The notes beneath the pieces are model-generated. The model was not told where the DNA came from. It was given only the letters and a program-made list of their open reading frames with translations, and searched no databases. A stretch of DNA of 64,000 nucleotides from Paractinoplanes durhamensis (GTDB lineage: Bacteria > Actinomycetota > Actinomycetes > Mycobacteriales > Micromonosporaceae): assembly GCF_016862175.1 (NCBI RefSeq), contig NZ_BOML01000070.1, forward strand, positions 1 through 64,000, given 5' to 3'. This document shows positions 7,124 through 16,076 of the stretch, one piece after another; the stretch's first letter is position 1; each line of letters begins with the position of its first letter. Made by a program: the position numbers and the translations under genes.

Positions 7124-8023
7124 GTGGAACAACGCCAGCTGCAGTTCTTCGTGGCCGTCGCCGAGGAGCTCAACTTCACCCGGGCGGCCCGGCGCACGCA
7201 CGCGGTGCAGTCGACCGTGTCGGCGAGCATCCGGGCCCTCGAAAAGGCGCTCGGCGCGCCGCTGTTCGACCGCAGCACCACCCGGGTCGAGCTCACCGAG
7301 GCCGGCCATGCGCTGCTGCCCGAGGCGCGCCGCGCGCTGGACTCGCTCGACCAGGCCCGCGCCGCGGTCGACGGCCTGCGCGACGGGCTGACCGGGAGCC
7401 TGCGGATCGGCACGCTGTCCGCGCTCACCGCGGTCGACGTGCGGTCGATGGTGCGCGTGTTCCGGCAGCGGCACCCCGGCGTGCACCTGGGCCTGCGGAC
7501 CGACGCGCGCGGCACCGACGGGCTGCTCGACGGGTTGCGCTCGCACCGCCTGGACGTGGCGTTCGTCGGCGTCTCCTCGACCGACATCCCCGACCTGCAC
7601 CTCGAACCGATCGCCACGTTCGGGCCGCGGCTGCTCGTGCCGGAGGGGCATCGGCTCGCCGGGGCCGGGCCGGTCGCCCTCGCCGAGATCGCCGCCGAGC
7701 AGTTCGTCGACCTGCCGCCCGGCTTCTGCAACCGGGTCCGCACCGACGACGCCTTCCGCCGGGCCGGGCTCGGTCGTGACGTCGCGGTCGAGGTGATCGA
7801 GCTGACGTCGATCCCGGAGTACGTGGCGTCCGGGATCGGGGTGGCGCTGGTCCCGCCGCTGGCGTCGGAGGACGGCGCCGGGGTGGTGCCGGTCGCGCTC
7901 GACCCGCCCGCCGAGCCGTGGACCCTGGCCCTGGCCAGGCTGAACGCCGGCGAGCCGACCCGGGCGACGCGGGCGTTCCTCGACCTGCTCGACGAGCACG
8001 TGGTCCGCCGCGACCGGTACTGA
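7124..8023 (+). CDS. LysR-family transcriptional regulator
   Basis: This 299-residue protein has the LysR winged helix-turn-helix at residues 1-60 (LQFFVAVAEELNFTRAARRT, then LEKALGAPLFDRSTTRVELT) and a periplasmic-binding-fold effector domain after about residue 90. It uses a GTG start placed by the conserved first helix; translation from further upstream would cross the promoter region. It is divergent from the epimerase gene and probably regulates it and itself. The co-inducer is not apparent. Confidence 0.88.
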   Translation: MEQRQLQFFVAVAEELNFTRAARRTHAVQSTVSASIRALEKALGAPLFDRSTTRVELTEAGHALLPEARRALDSLDQARAAVDGLRDGLTGSLRIGTLSALTAVDVRSMVRVFRQRHPGVHLGLRTDARGTDGLLDGLRSHRLDVAFVGVSSTDIPDLHLEPIATFGPRLLVPEGHRLAGAGPVALAEIAAEQFVDLPPGFCNRVRTDDAFRRAGLGRDVAVEVIELTSIPEYVASGIGVALVPPLASEDGAGVVPVALDPPAEPWTLALARLNAGEPTRATRAFLDLLDEHVVRRDRY

Positions 8024-8031
8024 CCCGGGAA

Positions 8032-8049
8032 TACTTGCCGATACAAGTA
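8032..8049. promoter_or_regulatory. Operator-like dyad TACTTG-N6-CAAGTA
   Basis: TACTTGCCGATACAAGTA is a perfect 6-base inverted repeat with a 6-base spacer. It lies between the lysR stop and the GTG of the FAD monooxygenase gene and would suit a dimeric repressor. No regulator can be assigned. Confidence 0.4.
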
Positions 8050-8062
8050 AGTTTGCCGGACT

Positions 8063-9118
8063 GTGCGGACGTCAGTGGTGGTCATCGGCGGTGGTCAGGC
8101 GGGTCTCTCGGCCGGTTACCACCTGAAGCGGCGCGGGTTCGACGGCGACTTCGTCATCCTCGACGCCGCGCCGGCGCCGGGCGGTGCCTGGCGGGAGCGC
8201 TGGGAGTCGCTCCGGATGGCGACCGTCAACGGGATCTTCGACCTGCCCGGTTTCGCCAAGCCGCCGCTCGACCCGGACGAGCCCAGCCGCACCGCCGTGC
8301 CCCGCTATTTCGCGGCCTTCGAGGACCAAGCCGGCCTGCCCATCAAACGTCCGGTTCAAGTTATTGCGGTACGCCCGGGGCCGGACCGGGAACTTCTCGT
8401 CGAGACCGATCAGGGGACCTGGGCAGCCCGGGCAGTCATCAACGCGACCGGCACCTGGACCAATCCGGTGCGCCCGTACTACCCGGGGCAGGAGACGTTC
8501 GCCGGGCTCCAGCTGCACACCCGCGACTACGTGTCCGCCGAGCGGTTCGCCGGCCTGCGGGTCGCGGTGGTCGGCGGCGGGATCTCCGCCCTCCAGCAGC
8601 TGGAGGAGATCTCCCGGGTCGCCACCACGCTCTGGTACACCCGCCGCGAGCCGATCTTCCGGGACGGCGCCTTCGAACCGGAGGGCGCGGGCCGCGAGAT
8701 CATCGCGAAGGTGGTGGCCGACGTCGAGGCGGGCCGCCCGACCGGCAGTGTCGTCTCCTACACCGAGCTGGCCTGGACGCCCTACGCCCTGGCCGCGCGA
8801 AGCCGGGGTGCACTCGACCGCCGGCCGATGTTCACCGCGATCGAGCCCTACGGAGTACGAGAGGCCGACGGTTCGTTCACGTCGGTCGACGCGATCCTGT
8901 GGGCCACCGGCTTCAAGGCCGCCCTCGCCCACCTCGACCCGCTGGGCCTGCGCAACGAGCTCGGCGGCATCCGGATGACCGGCACCCAGGTCGCCGCCGA
9001 CCCGCGCATCCACCTGATCGGCTTCGGCCCGTCGCAGTCCACCGTCGGCGCCAACCGGGCCGGCCGGGAGGCGGTCGCCGCATTGGTCAAATACCTGCGG
9101 GTGCCCGTACAAAGGTGA
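8063..9118 (+). CDS. FAD-dependent monooxygenase (class B-like)
   Basis: This 351-residue flavoprotein has two Rossmann motifs: VVIGGGQAGLSAGYHL at the N terminus for FAD, and VAVVGGGISALQQLEE near residue 170 for NADPH. Between them, FAGLQLHTRDYV resembles the FxGxxxHxxxY/W fingerprint of class B flavin monooxygenases. ILWATGFKAAL near the C terminus is also typical. It should use NADPH and oxygen to oxygenate a small substrate, or act as a related flavin disulfide-type reductase. It is shorter than Baeyer-Villiger enzymes. A GTG start is set by the first motif; the HEAT-repeat gene starts two bases past its stop. Confidence 0.8.
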   Translation: MRTSVVVIGGGQAGLSAGYHLKRRGFDGDFVILDAAPAPGGAWRERWESLRMATVNGIFDLPGFAKPPLDPDEPSRTAVPRYFAAFEDQAGLPIKRPVQVIAVRPGPDRELLVETDQGTWAARAVINATGTWTNPVRPYYPGQETFAGLQLHTRDYVSAERFAGLRVAVVGGGISALQQLEEISRVATTLWYTRREPIFRDGAFEPEGAGREIIAKVVADVEAGRPTGSVVSYTELAWTPYALAARSRGALDRRPMFTAIEPYGVREADGSFTSVDAILWATGFKAALAHLDPLGLRNELGGIRMTGTQVAADPRIHLIGFGPSQSTVGANRAGREAVAALVKYLRVPVQR

Positions 9119-9119
9119 C

Positions 9120-10982
9120 GTGTGGGATGACCTGGAGCACAACTACGGCCCGGCGACCGACGTGCCCGGGTGGTTGGCCGACTGCGCGAGCGACGATGCC
9201 GAAACGGCGAGGGCCGCGCTGGGCGAGCTGGACGCGGCCGTCTACCACCAGGGCGGCTGGATCTGCTCGGCCGCGCCGGCCACCCTGCCGTTCCTCGCCG
9301 ACCTCGCCGCCGGCCGGGCCGTCCACCACCGGCCGCAGATCGTCGAGCTGATCCGCGATCTCGTCCACGAGGCCGGCACGGTGGAGCCGAAATGGGTCGA
9401 CAAGGCCTGGCCGGCCGCCCTGGAGCAGGCGTTCCCGCGGCTGATCACCCTGATCGACGACCCCGACCCGGAGGTGCGGCGCGAGGCGACCCGACTGCTG
9501 AGCCGGGCCGGCCTGCCGCAGCCGGCCGTCACCGCGGCGATCCGGCGGCGCTGGCAGGTCGAGCAGGACCGGATCACCCGCTGGGATCTCATCGCCGCGC
9601 TCGGGGTGCTGCTCGAACGGCACCGCGACGCCGCCGACATCCGGGCGCTGCTGCACGACCTGCTCGACGACCCCGACGTGCAGACCGGCCTCGCCGCCAC
9701 GCACGCGCTCGCCCGCACCGAACCGGACCTGCCGCCGGCGCGGGTGCCGCAGCTGCTGGCCGCGATCCGCGACCCCGGCCTCGCCGCGTGGACCGGCTCG
9801 GCCTGGTTCAGCAAGTCGATCACCCCGCGCACCGGCCGGCTGCTGCATCATGATCCGGTCGCCTCGGCCCGCTTCGCGGTGGCCGTGGGCGGTGATTCCG
9901 GCCTGCGGCAGGCGGCCGCCCTGCTCGCCGAGTGGCGGGCCGTCGCGCCGTCCGTGCACGACTTCCTCCTCGGCCGGCTCGCCGACGACGACGCCGGGAT
10001 CCGCTTCCAGGCGGCCGGCCTGCTGGCCTGCGTCCCGTACCCGGCCGCGGCCGACGCCCTCGCCGCCCTGGCCGGCAACCACACGGCCGACGGTGACGCC
10101 GCGGTGTGGGGGCTGGCCCGCCTCGGCGACCCTCGCTGCCTCACCCCGATCCGGGAACGGCTGGCCGGCCCGCGGCTCGGCTTCGGCCCGAACCCCGGCT
10201 TCTGCACCACGCGACCGGGCGAATGGCACGGTTTCGAGATGCCGTCCGTCGATGAGGCCCTGATCCCGCTCGCCGCGCACGCGGCCACCCTGGTGCCGGC
10301 CGTGCGGGTCGGCTCCTCGCACGCCCTCTGCCGGCTGCTCGGCGCCTGGGGTGCGGCGTCCGCGCCGGCGGCGCCGCAGCTGGTGGCGCTGCTGGGCCGG
10401 CCGAACCTCGAGGCGACCGCGGCGACCGCGCTCGGCGACATCGGCCCGGCCGCCGCCGACGCTGCCGCCGCTGACCTGCGACGACATGCGGCGCTGCCGG
10501 CCGCGGCGTGGGCGTATTGGCGGGTCACCGGCGACCCGGAGCTCGCGCTGGCCGCGCTGACCCCCGCCACGAACCAGCAGGAGCTGCGCAAACTCGGTGC
10601 TCTCGGCCCGCTCGCCGCCGCCGAGGCCGACCGGCTGCGCCAACTGACCAAGGACAGGTCCGATTGGGTACGGACGGAAGCCGCCTACGCCCACTACCGC
10701 GTCACCGCCGACCCGTCCGTCGCCGTCGCCACGCTCACCGAGGTGGCCCGGCCGCTGGCCGAGGGCGTCTGTGCACCGGTGATGACCGCCGCGCTGGGCT
10801 ACCTGGCCGCGATCGGCCCCGCCGCCGAGCCCGCCCACCCGATCGCCCGCGCCGTGCTGGACAGCCCGAAACGCCTGGCCTACTTCGGCGGCTGGCACGT
10901 CTTCGAGGAGGACGAACGCCTCCAAGCGGCGGCTATCACCCTGCTATCGCCTATCCCCCCTGGGCCTATCGGGATAGCCTGA
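9120..10982 (+). CDS. HEAT-repeat protein
   Basis: This 620-residue protein is built almost wholly from alpha-helical HEAT/PBS-lyase-like repeats. Recurring segments such as DPDPEVRREATRLLSRAG, FLLGRLADDDAGIRFQAAGLL and ALGDIGPAAADAAAADLR recur every 30-40 residues. Such proteins are soluble scaffolds for protein contacts, and many actinobacteria carry several; no enzymatic motif is seen. The GTG start immediately follows the monooxygenase stop. The last codons run through repeated CTATC units near the start of the next gene. Confidence 0.75.
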   Translation: MWDDLEHNYGPATDVPGWLADCASDDAETARAALGELDAAVYHQGGWICSAAPATLPFLADLAAGRAVHHRPQIVELIRDLVHEAGTVEPKWVDKAWPAALEQAFPRLITLIDDPDPEVRREATRLLSRAGLPQPAVTAAIRRRWQVEQDRITRWDLIAALGVLLERHRDAADIRALLHDLLDDPDVQTGLAATHALARTEPDLPPARVPQLLAAIRDPGLAAWTGSAWFSKSITPRTGRLLHHDPVASARFAVAVGGDSGLRQAAALLAEWRAVAPSVHDFLLGRLADDDAGIRFQAAGLLACVPYPAAADALAALAGNHTADGDAAVWGLARLGDPRCLTPIRERLAGPRLGFGPNPGFCTTRPGEWHGFEMPSVDEALIPLAAHAATLVPAVRVGSSHALCRLLGAWGAASAPAAPQLVALLGRPNLEATAATALGDIGPAAADAAAADLRRHAALPAAAWAYWRVTGDPELALAALTPATNQQELRKLGALGPLAAAEADRLRQLTKDRSDWVRTEAAYAHYRVTADPSVAVATLTEVARPLAEGVCAPVMTAALGYLAAIGPAAEPAHPIARAVLDSPKRLAYFGGWHVFEEDERLQAAAITLLSPIPPGPIGIA

Positions 10983-10987
10983 CGGTA

Positions 10988-12121
10988 ATGGCCATCGAGT
11001 TCGCTCCGTCGCAGCGTTCGCGGCTGGGGATCGAATGGGAAGTGGCGTGCGTCGACCGGCGCAGCGGCGAGCTGAGCCCCGCCGCCCCCGAGCTGCTCTC
11101 GAAGGTCGGCGCCGCGGACGGGTTCCCGCACGTGACGAACGAGCTGCTCACCAACACCGTCGAGCTGGTCAGCGCGCCGCACCACCGGGTCCGGCACGCC
11201 GTCGACGACCTCACCCGCCTGGTCGAGCGGGTCGGCGAGCTGGCCGAGCCGATGGGCGTCGACCTGATGTCGTCCGGCACCCACCCGTTCAGCCAGTGGT
11301 TCCAGCAGCAGGTCACGCCGGACAAGCCGCGCTACGAGACGCTCATCGACCGGACCCGCTGGTGGGGCCGGCAGATGATGATCTGGGGCGTCCACGTGCA
11401 CGTCGCGGTCGAGGACCGCCGCAAGGTGCTGCCGATCATCGACGGCCTGCTCACCTACCTGCCGCACTTCCAGGCGCTGAGCGCGTCGAGCCCGTTCTGG
11501 GCGGGGGAGAACACCGGCTACGCGTCGAACCGGGCGCTGATGTTCCAGCAGCTGCCGACGGCCGGCCTGCCGCCGCATTTCACCGAGTGGGCACAGTACG
11601 AGTCGATGGTCGCCGACCTGCAGCACACCGGCGTCATCGAGGAACTGAACGAGCTGCGCTGGGACATCCGCCCGGCCCCGAAGTGGGGCACGATCGAGGT
11701 CCGCACGTTCGACGGCATCCCCACCACCCGCGAGATCGGCGCGATCGCCGCCCTGACCCAGTGCCTGGTCGAGCACTTCTCCCGCCTGCTCGACGCGGGC
11801 CAGGACGTGCCGGTGCTGCAGCCGTGGTTCGTCCGCGAGAACAAGTGGCGCACCGCCCGCTACGGCATGGACGCCATCATCATCCGGAACGCGGCGGGCG
11901 ACGAACGTCTGGTCACCGAGGACCTGGACGCGCTGCTGCCGACGTTGGAGCCGATCGCCGAGGCACTCGGCTGCGCCGCGGAGCTGACCGACCTGCACGA
12001 CATCGCCGACCGCGGCGCCAGCTACCAGCGCCAGCTGCGAGTAGCCGCCGCCAACAACGGAAGCCTGAAGGCGGTCGTCGCCGCCCTGGTCCGCGAGCTG
12101 CGCGAGGGCCGCCCCACCTGA
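10988..12121 (+). CDS. ybdK: YbdK-type carboxylate-amine ligase (GCS2 family)
   Basis: This 377-residue enzyme of the glutamate-cysteine ligase 2 family is close in length to E. coli YbdK (372). The ATP-grasp-like N terminus LGIEWEVACVD carries the metal-binding glutamates. Further family segments include NELLTNTVELVS, a GTHPF segment, WGVHVHVAVED and APKWGTIEVRTFDG. YbdK-type enzymes join glutamate to a thiol or amine at the cost of ATP, weakly in the known cases. The start is the ATG at 10988, which opens the conserved domain just after the HEAT gene. It converges on the GntR gene with a 4-base gap. Confidence 0.85.
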   Translation: MAIEFAPSQRSRLGIEWEVACVDRRSGELSPAAPELLSKVGAADGFPHVTNELLTNTVELVSAPHHRVRHAVDDLTRLVERVGELAEPMGVDLMSSGTHPFSQWFQQQVTPDKPRYETLIDRTRWWGRQMMIWGVHVHVAVEDRRKVLPIIDGLLTYLPHFQALSASSPFWAGENTGYASNRALMFQQLPTAGLPPHFTEWAQYESMVADLQHTGVIEELNELRWDIRPAPKWGTIEVRTFDGIPTTREIGAIAALTQCLVEHFSRLLDAGQDVPVLQPWFVRENKWRTARYGMDAIIIRNAAGDERLVTEDLDALLPTLEPIAEALGCAAELTDLHDIADRGASYQRQLRVAAANNGSLKAVVAALVRELREGRPT

Positions 12122-12125
12122 GCCG

Positions 12126-12842
12126 TCAGGCCCGGCGGAACAGGTCGGCCTCGAAGCGGTAGGCGTCGCCCCGGTACTTGTTGTGGCCGATCAGCACCGG
12201 GGTGCCGTCGGCGGTGTAGGCGATCTCGTCGCCGACCAGGACCGGGGCGCCGGCCGTGATGCCCAGCAGGCGGGCCAGCTCGGCGTCGGCGCTCTCCGCC
12301 ATCAGCGTGTAGGCGCTGCGGTGGACCTCGATGCCGCAGCGCTGCAACTCGTCGTAGAGCGAGACGTCGGTCAGGTCGGCGGTGGCCAGGTCGGCGGCCC
12401 GGTTTTCCGGGAAGACCACCACGTCGAAGCAGACCGGGGTGCCGTCCATGCCGCGCAGGCGGTCGATCTCGATCACCGGGGCGGCCGGGGCGATGCGCAG
12501 CTTGGTGGCCTCGTCCATGCTCGCCGGGCGGACCTCCTGGCGCATCACCCGGGCGGTCGGGCGCAGGCCGCGGGCCCGGGCCATCTCGGTGAACGACTGC
12601 AGCGTGCTGGGCGGCTCGCCGATCACCTGGGTGGGGACGAACCAGCCGCGCTGGGCCGAACGCTGCAGCGTGCCCTCCTGTTCGAGGCGGCTCAGCGCCA
12701 GCCGCAGGGTGGCCCGGCTGACCCCCAGCTGGGTGGCCAGGTCGCGCTCGCCGGGCAGCCGCGAGCCGGGGGCGTAGCGGCCGACGGTGAGGTCGCGGGT
12801 CAGCGCCTCATAGGCGTGCGTCGAAGCGGTCCCTGTCGTCAC
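12126..12842 (-). CDS. GntR/UTRA-family repressor of the glycoside locus
   Basis: This 238-residue HutC-subfamily regulator has an N-terminal GntR winged helix (GSRLPGERDLATQLGVSRATLR near residues 25-50). A UTRA ligand domain follows from about residue 90, ending in LVGDEIAYTADGTPVLIGHN and FEADLFRRA. UTRA domains sense sugar phosphates and similar ligands. It is divergent from the sugar ABC operon, with three ACCAGTT half-sites between them, one only 12 bases from its own GTG start. Control of the operon and autorepression are therefore likely. The ligand may be an amino-sugar phosphate, judging from the NagB-like and kinase genes. Confidence 0.85.
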   Translation of the reverse strand: MTTGTASTHAYEALTRDLTVGRYAPGSRLPGERDLATQLGVSRATLRLALSRLEQEGTLQRSAQRGWFVPTQVIGEPPSTLQSFTEMARARGLRPTARVMRQEVRPASMDEATKLRIAPAAPVIEIDRLRGMDGTPVCFDVVVFPENRAADLATADLTDVSLYDELQRCGIEVHRSAYTLMAESADAELARLLGITAGAPVLVGDEIAYTADGTPVLIGHNKYRGDAYRFEADLFRRA

Positions 12843-12853
12843 GCCGAGCAGAG

Positions 12854-12915
12854 TACCAGTTATCTCGTTGGTGGGACCAGTTGCCGTTCCTGGTTCAGCA
12901 CTGGACTAACTGGTA
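12854..12915. promoter_or_regulatory. GntR operator region with TACCAGTTA inverted repeats
   Basis: TACCAGTTA (12854-12862) and its exact complement TAACTGGTA (12907-12915) flank a further ACCAGTT (12876-12882). The rightmost copy continues as GGTATAGG, close to the GGTATACC-like cores of HutC-type operators. The sites lie between the divergent repressor and sugar-binding-protein genes. Confidence 0.55.
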
Positions 12916-12981
12916 TAGGAACGATTAGTGTCCGGAGTCACGGACCCCCGGACGTGGTCCGAGCGACACAACGGAGTGAAG

Positions 12982-14334
12982 ATGAGCGTTCCTAAAGCAA
13001 TCGCGGGAGTTGCCGCCGGCCTTGCGCTGAGCCTGGGCCTGGCCGCCTGCTCGCCGGGCGGCGGCACGACCGGCAAGAGCGACGCCGCCCCCTCGACCGT
13101 CTCGACCGACATCGCCGGCGCCGGCACCGTGACCCTCAAGCTCACCGACTTCTGGGGTGCGGCCGAGGGCGAGTGGATCAAGAACGTGATCACCGGCTTC
13201 CAGACCAAATACCCCAACGTCACGATCCAGCGCACCACCGAGGACTGGGGTCAGCTCAACTCCACCCTCAACCTTCAGCTGCAGGACGCCGGCGGGCCGG
13301 ACATCGCCACCGCGAACAACGGCTGGCAGTCGCTCGGCACCCTCGCCAAGGGCAACCTGGTGCGCAACCTCGACGCGTACGCCAAGGCCTACAACTGGGA
13401 CACCGAGGTCCCGACGACGATCGCCCGGCAGAACAAGTTCAGCACGGACTTCAAGACGATGGGCTCGGGTTCGTGGTTCTCCACCCCGATGGCCCGTACG
13501 TCGCTGATCGGCCTTTATTACAACGCCGACAAGCTCAAGACCCTCGGGATCGACCCGCCGCAGAGCCTCGCCGAGCTCGAGGCCGCCGCGGTGAAGGCCA
13601 AGGCCGCCGGTGAGGTGCCGTTCGAGTACGGCAGCCTGGACAGCTCGACCACCGTGCTCCTCGGGGTGCAGGCCCTGCTGGCCGACAAGAAGAAGCTCAA
13701 CGACTACATCTACGACGACCCGTCGGTGAAGGCGGCCGACGTCGGGATGACCGAGGCGATCACCCTGGTCAAGAAGTGGGCCGACGCGGGGTGGTTCCCG
13801 AAGAGCTTCGAGGGCATCGACTACCAGACCGCGGTCGCCAACTACGTCGGCGGCAAGGGCGTGTTCCGCTGGGAGTACACCGGCTCGCTCGGCCTCAGCG
13901 CCGCGCAGCAGGGGCACTTCGGCTACGTGCAGCTGCCGCAGCAGAGCGGGAGCACCACGGTCGGCGTGGGGGCCGCGCCGGGCGCCATGGTGATCTCGTC
14001 GAAGAGCGCGCACCCGGACGTCGCCGCCGCGTTCCTCGACTACATGATGTCGCCGGAGGCCGGCCAGGCCGCCGTGGACAAGGGACTCGTCCCGGCCATG
14101 TCGCCGGACGTCAAGGTGCCGGCCACCTCGCTCAGCCTGACCGGCGAGTCGGCGGCCGCCGCGAAGCTCGACTCGGACGACGGCTACGTGCCCTACTTCG
14201 ACTGGTCCAGCCCGACCATGCTGGACACCATCGGCCAGAACCTGCAGCTGGTCTTCGCCGGCAAGCTGACCGCCGACAAGTTCACCGCCGCCGTCGACAA
14301 GGACCGCGACGCCTTCCTGGCTCAGCAGGGCTGA
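12982..14334 (+). CDS. Sugar ABC transporter substrate-binding lipoprotein
   Basis: This 450-residue family 1 extracellular binding protein has a classic lipoprotein signal: a charged start, a hydrophobic stretch and the lipobox LAAC with Cys23. The mature part has typical segments such as TLKLTDFWGAAEGEWIKNVI, and VFRWEYTGSLGLS-like ligand-contact regions. It should bind an oligosaccharide outside the cell for the two permeases that follow. The start ATG at 12982 has GGAG about six bases before it; an in-frame ATG 54 bases upstream would spoil the signal peptide. No ATPase gene is present, so a shared MsiK-type ATPase elsewhere is expected. Confidence 0.88.
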   Translation: MSVPKAIAGVAAGLALSLGLAACSPGGGTTGKSDAAPSTVSTDIAGAGTVTLKLTDFWGAAEGEWIKNVITGFQTKYPNVTIQRTTEDWGQLNSTLNLQLQDAGGPDIATANNGWQSLGTLAKGNLVRNLDAYAKAYNWDTEVPTTIARQNKFSTDFKTMGSGSWFSTPMARTSLIGLYYNADKLKTLGIDPPQSLAELEAAAVKAKAAGEVPFEYGSLDSSTTVLLGVQALLADKKKLNDYIYDDPSVKAADVGMTEAITLVKKWADAGWFPKSFEGIDYQTAVANYVGGKGVFRWEYTGSLGLSAAQQGHFGYVQLPQQSGSTTVGVGAAPGAMVISSKSAHPDVAAAFLDYMMSPEAGQAAVDKGLVPAMSPDVKVPATSLSLTGESAAAAKLDSDDGYVPYFDWSSPTMLDTIGQNLQLVFAGKLTADKFTAAVDKDRDAFLAQQG

Positions 14335-14336
14335 CC

Positions 14337-15257
14337 GTGCCCGCCCCCGCCCAGATCCGACCTGCCCAGGCCGCCGTCGTCCGGCGCCGCCCCCTGCGGC
14401 GCAGGACGCGGTGGGTCGGCCTCGCCTTCGCCGCCCTTCCGCTGGCCGTGTACGCCCTGGTCGTACTCGTCCCGCTGGGCCAGTCGGTGCAGTACTCCTT
14501 CTTCAAGTGGGACGGGGTCAGCGCGTCGACCTGGGTGGGGTTCGACAACTACGTCTCGTTCGTGACCGACCCGGTGCTGCGGTCGACCTTCGGTCACGTA
14601 CTCGTCCTGATCGGCTTCTTCGCCCTGTTGCCCATCGTCCTCGGCCTGTTGTCGGCGGCGCTGCTCACCCGGGCGAAGCAGCCGGGCATGGCGGTCTACC
14701 GGTGGATCTTCTTCCTGCCGCAGGTGATGACGACCGTGGTCATCGCGCTGGTCTTCAAGCGGATCTACGCGCCGGACGGCCCGCTCAACCAGGCATTGCG
14801 CGCGGTCGGGCTGGACTCGTTCGCGAAGACCTGGCTCGGCGACTTCACCTGGGCGCTGCCGGCGCTGGGCCTGATCGGCACGTGGGTGACCTTCGGGTTC
14901 TGCATGGTGCTGTTCATCTCCGGTACGTCGGCGATCGCCCCCGAGCTGTACGAGGCGGCCCGGATGGACGGCGCCGGCCCGGTCCGCGAGTTCTTCGCGG
15001 TGACGCTTCCCGGGCTGCGCGGGCAGCTGGCGATCGCGCTGACCCTCACGATCACCGCGTCGCTGCGCACGTTCGACCTGGTCTGGATCACCACCCACGG
15101 CGGTCCGGGCACGTCGACGCTCACCCCGGCGGTGGCGCTCTACAAGGCCGCGTTCCAGAACCCGCAGATCGGGCTGGCGGCCGCGATCGGCGTGGTGATG
15201 GCCCTGCTGTGCCTGGTCATCGCGGTCGTCATCACCCGCGTCTCGGAGAGGGACTGA
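14337..15257 (+). CDS. Sugar ABC transporter permease (MalF-type)
   Basis: This 306-residue permease has six predicted helices. The first follows an Arg-rich N terminus, and the EAA loop is YEAARMDGAGPVREFFAVTLP. It is the first of two permeases of a carbohydrate-uptake (CUT1) importer. A GTG start two bases past the binding-protein stop keeps the genes tightly coupled. The protein pairs with the following permease and needs an ATPase from elsewhere. Confidence 0.88.
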   Translation: MPAPAQIRPAQAAVVRRRPLRRRTRWVGLAFAALPLAVYALVVLVPLGQSVQYSFFKWDGVSASTWVGFDNYVSFVTDPVLRSTFGHVLVLIGFFALLPIVLGLLSAALLTRAKQPGMAVYRWIFFLPQVMTTVVIALVFKRIYAPDGPLNQALRAVGLDSFAKTWLGDFTWALPALGLIGTWVTFGFCMVLFISGTSAIAPELYEAARMDGAGPVREFFAVTLPGLRGQLAIALTLTITASLRTFDLVWITTHGGPGTSTLTPAVALYKAAFQNPQIGLAAAIGVVMALLCLVIAVVITRVSERD

Positions 15258-15259
15258 CC

Positions 15260-16072
15260 ATGATCTCGAAGATGGAACGCGCCGTGAACTACGTCGTCCT
15301 GACGCTCATGGCGCTGATCGTGCTCTTCCCGATCGGCACCTTCGTGACCTCGGCGCTCAGCCCGGACCGCTCCGGCAAGCCGGTCGGGATCGCCGACTTC
15401 CAGTGGGACAACTTCGCCACCGCCTGGCGCGACGCCGGGTTCTCCCGGGCGATGGCGGTCTCGATGATCATCGCGGTGTGCGTGGTCGCCGGGCAGGTGC
15501 TGCTCGCGCTGCTCGGCGGGTACGCGTTCGGCGTCCTCGGCGTGGTCGGGGACAGAGTGCTGTTCCCGATCGTGCTGCTCGGCATGATGATCTCCCTCGA
15601 GGCGATCATCGTCCCGCTCTACTACCAGTTCCGGACGCTCGGGCTGACCAACACCCTGCCCGGCATCATCCTGATCCACCTGGGCATGGGCGTGCCGTTC
15701 GGCGTCTTCTGGATGCGGGCCGCGTTCCGGGCGCTGCCGCGCTCGGCGTTCGAGTCGGCCGAGATGGACGGCGCCGGCCCGCTGCGCATGCTGCGGTCGA
15801 TGGCCGCCCCGATGGCCCGGCCGGCGATCTACACGCTGATCCTGCTCAGCTTCATGTGGACCTGGAACGACTACTTCCTGTCCCTGGTGTTCCTGCACGG
15901 CGAGAACCAGACGGCGACCGTCGCGCTCGGCGTCTTCCAGGGCAAATACGTAACCCAGATCAATCTGATGGCCGCCGGTGGGCTGATCGTCGCGGCGCCC
16001 GTACTCGTGCTGTACGTGGCGTTCCAGCGCAAGTTCATCTCGGGCATGCTCGCCGGCGCGATCAAGGAGTAA
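15260..16072 (+). CDS. Sugar ABC transporter permease (MalG-type)
   Basis: This 270-residue permease has six predicted helices and the EAA loop FESAEMDGAGPLRMLRSMAAP. It ends in KFISGMLAGAIKE, a form common to MalG-type CUT1 permeases. The ATG lies two bases past the preceding permease stop. It forms the channel with the first permease for import of the sugar bound by the lipoprotein. Confidence 0.88.
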   Translation: MISKMERAVNYVVLTLMALIVLFPIGTFVTSALSPDRSGKPVGIADFQWDNFATAWRDAGFSRAMAVSMIIAVCVVAGQVLLALLGGYAFGVLGVVGDRVLFPIVLLGMMISLEAIIVPLYYQFRTLGLTNTLPGIILIHLGMGVPFGVFWMRAAFRALPRSAFESAEMDGAGPLRMLRSMAAPMARPAIYTLILLSFMWTWNDYFLSLVFLHGENQTATVALGVFQGKYVTQINLMAAGGLIVAAPVLVLYVAFQRKFISGMLAGAIKE

Positions 16073-16076
16073 GCAA

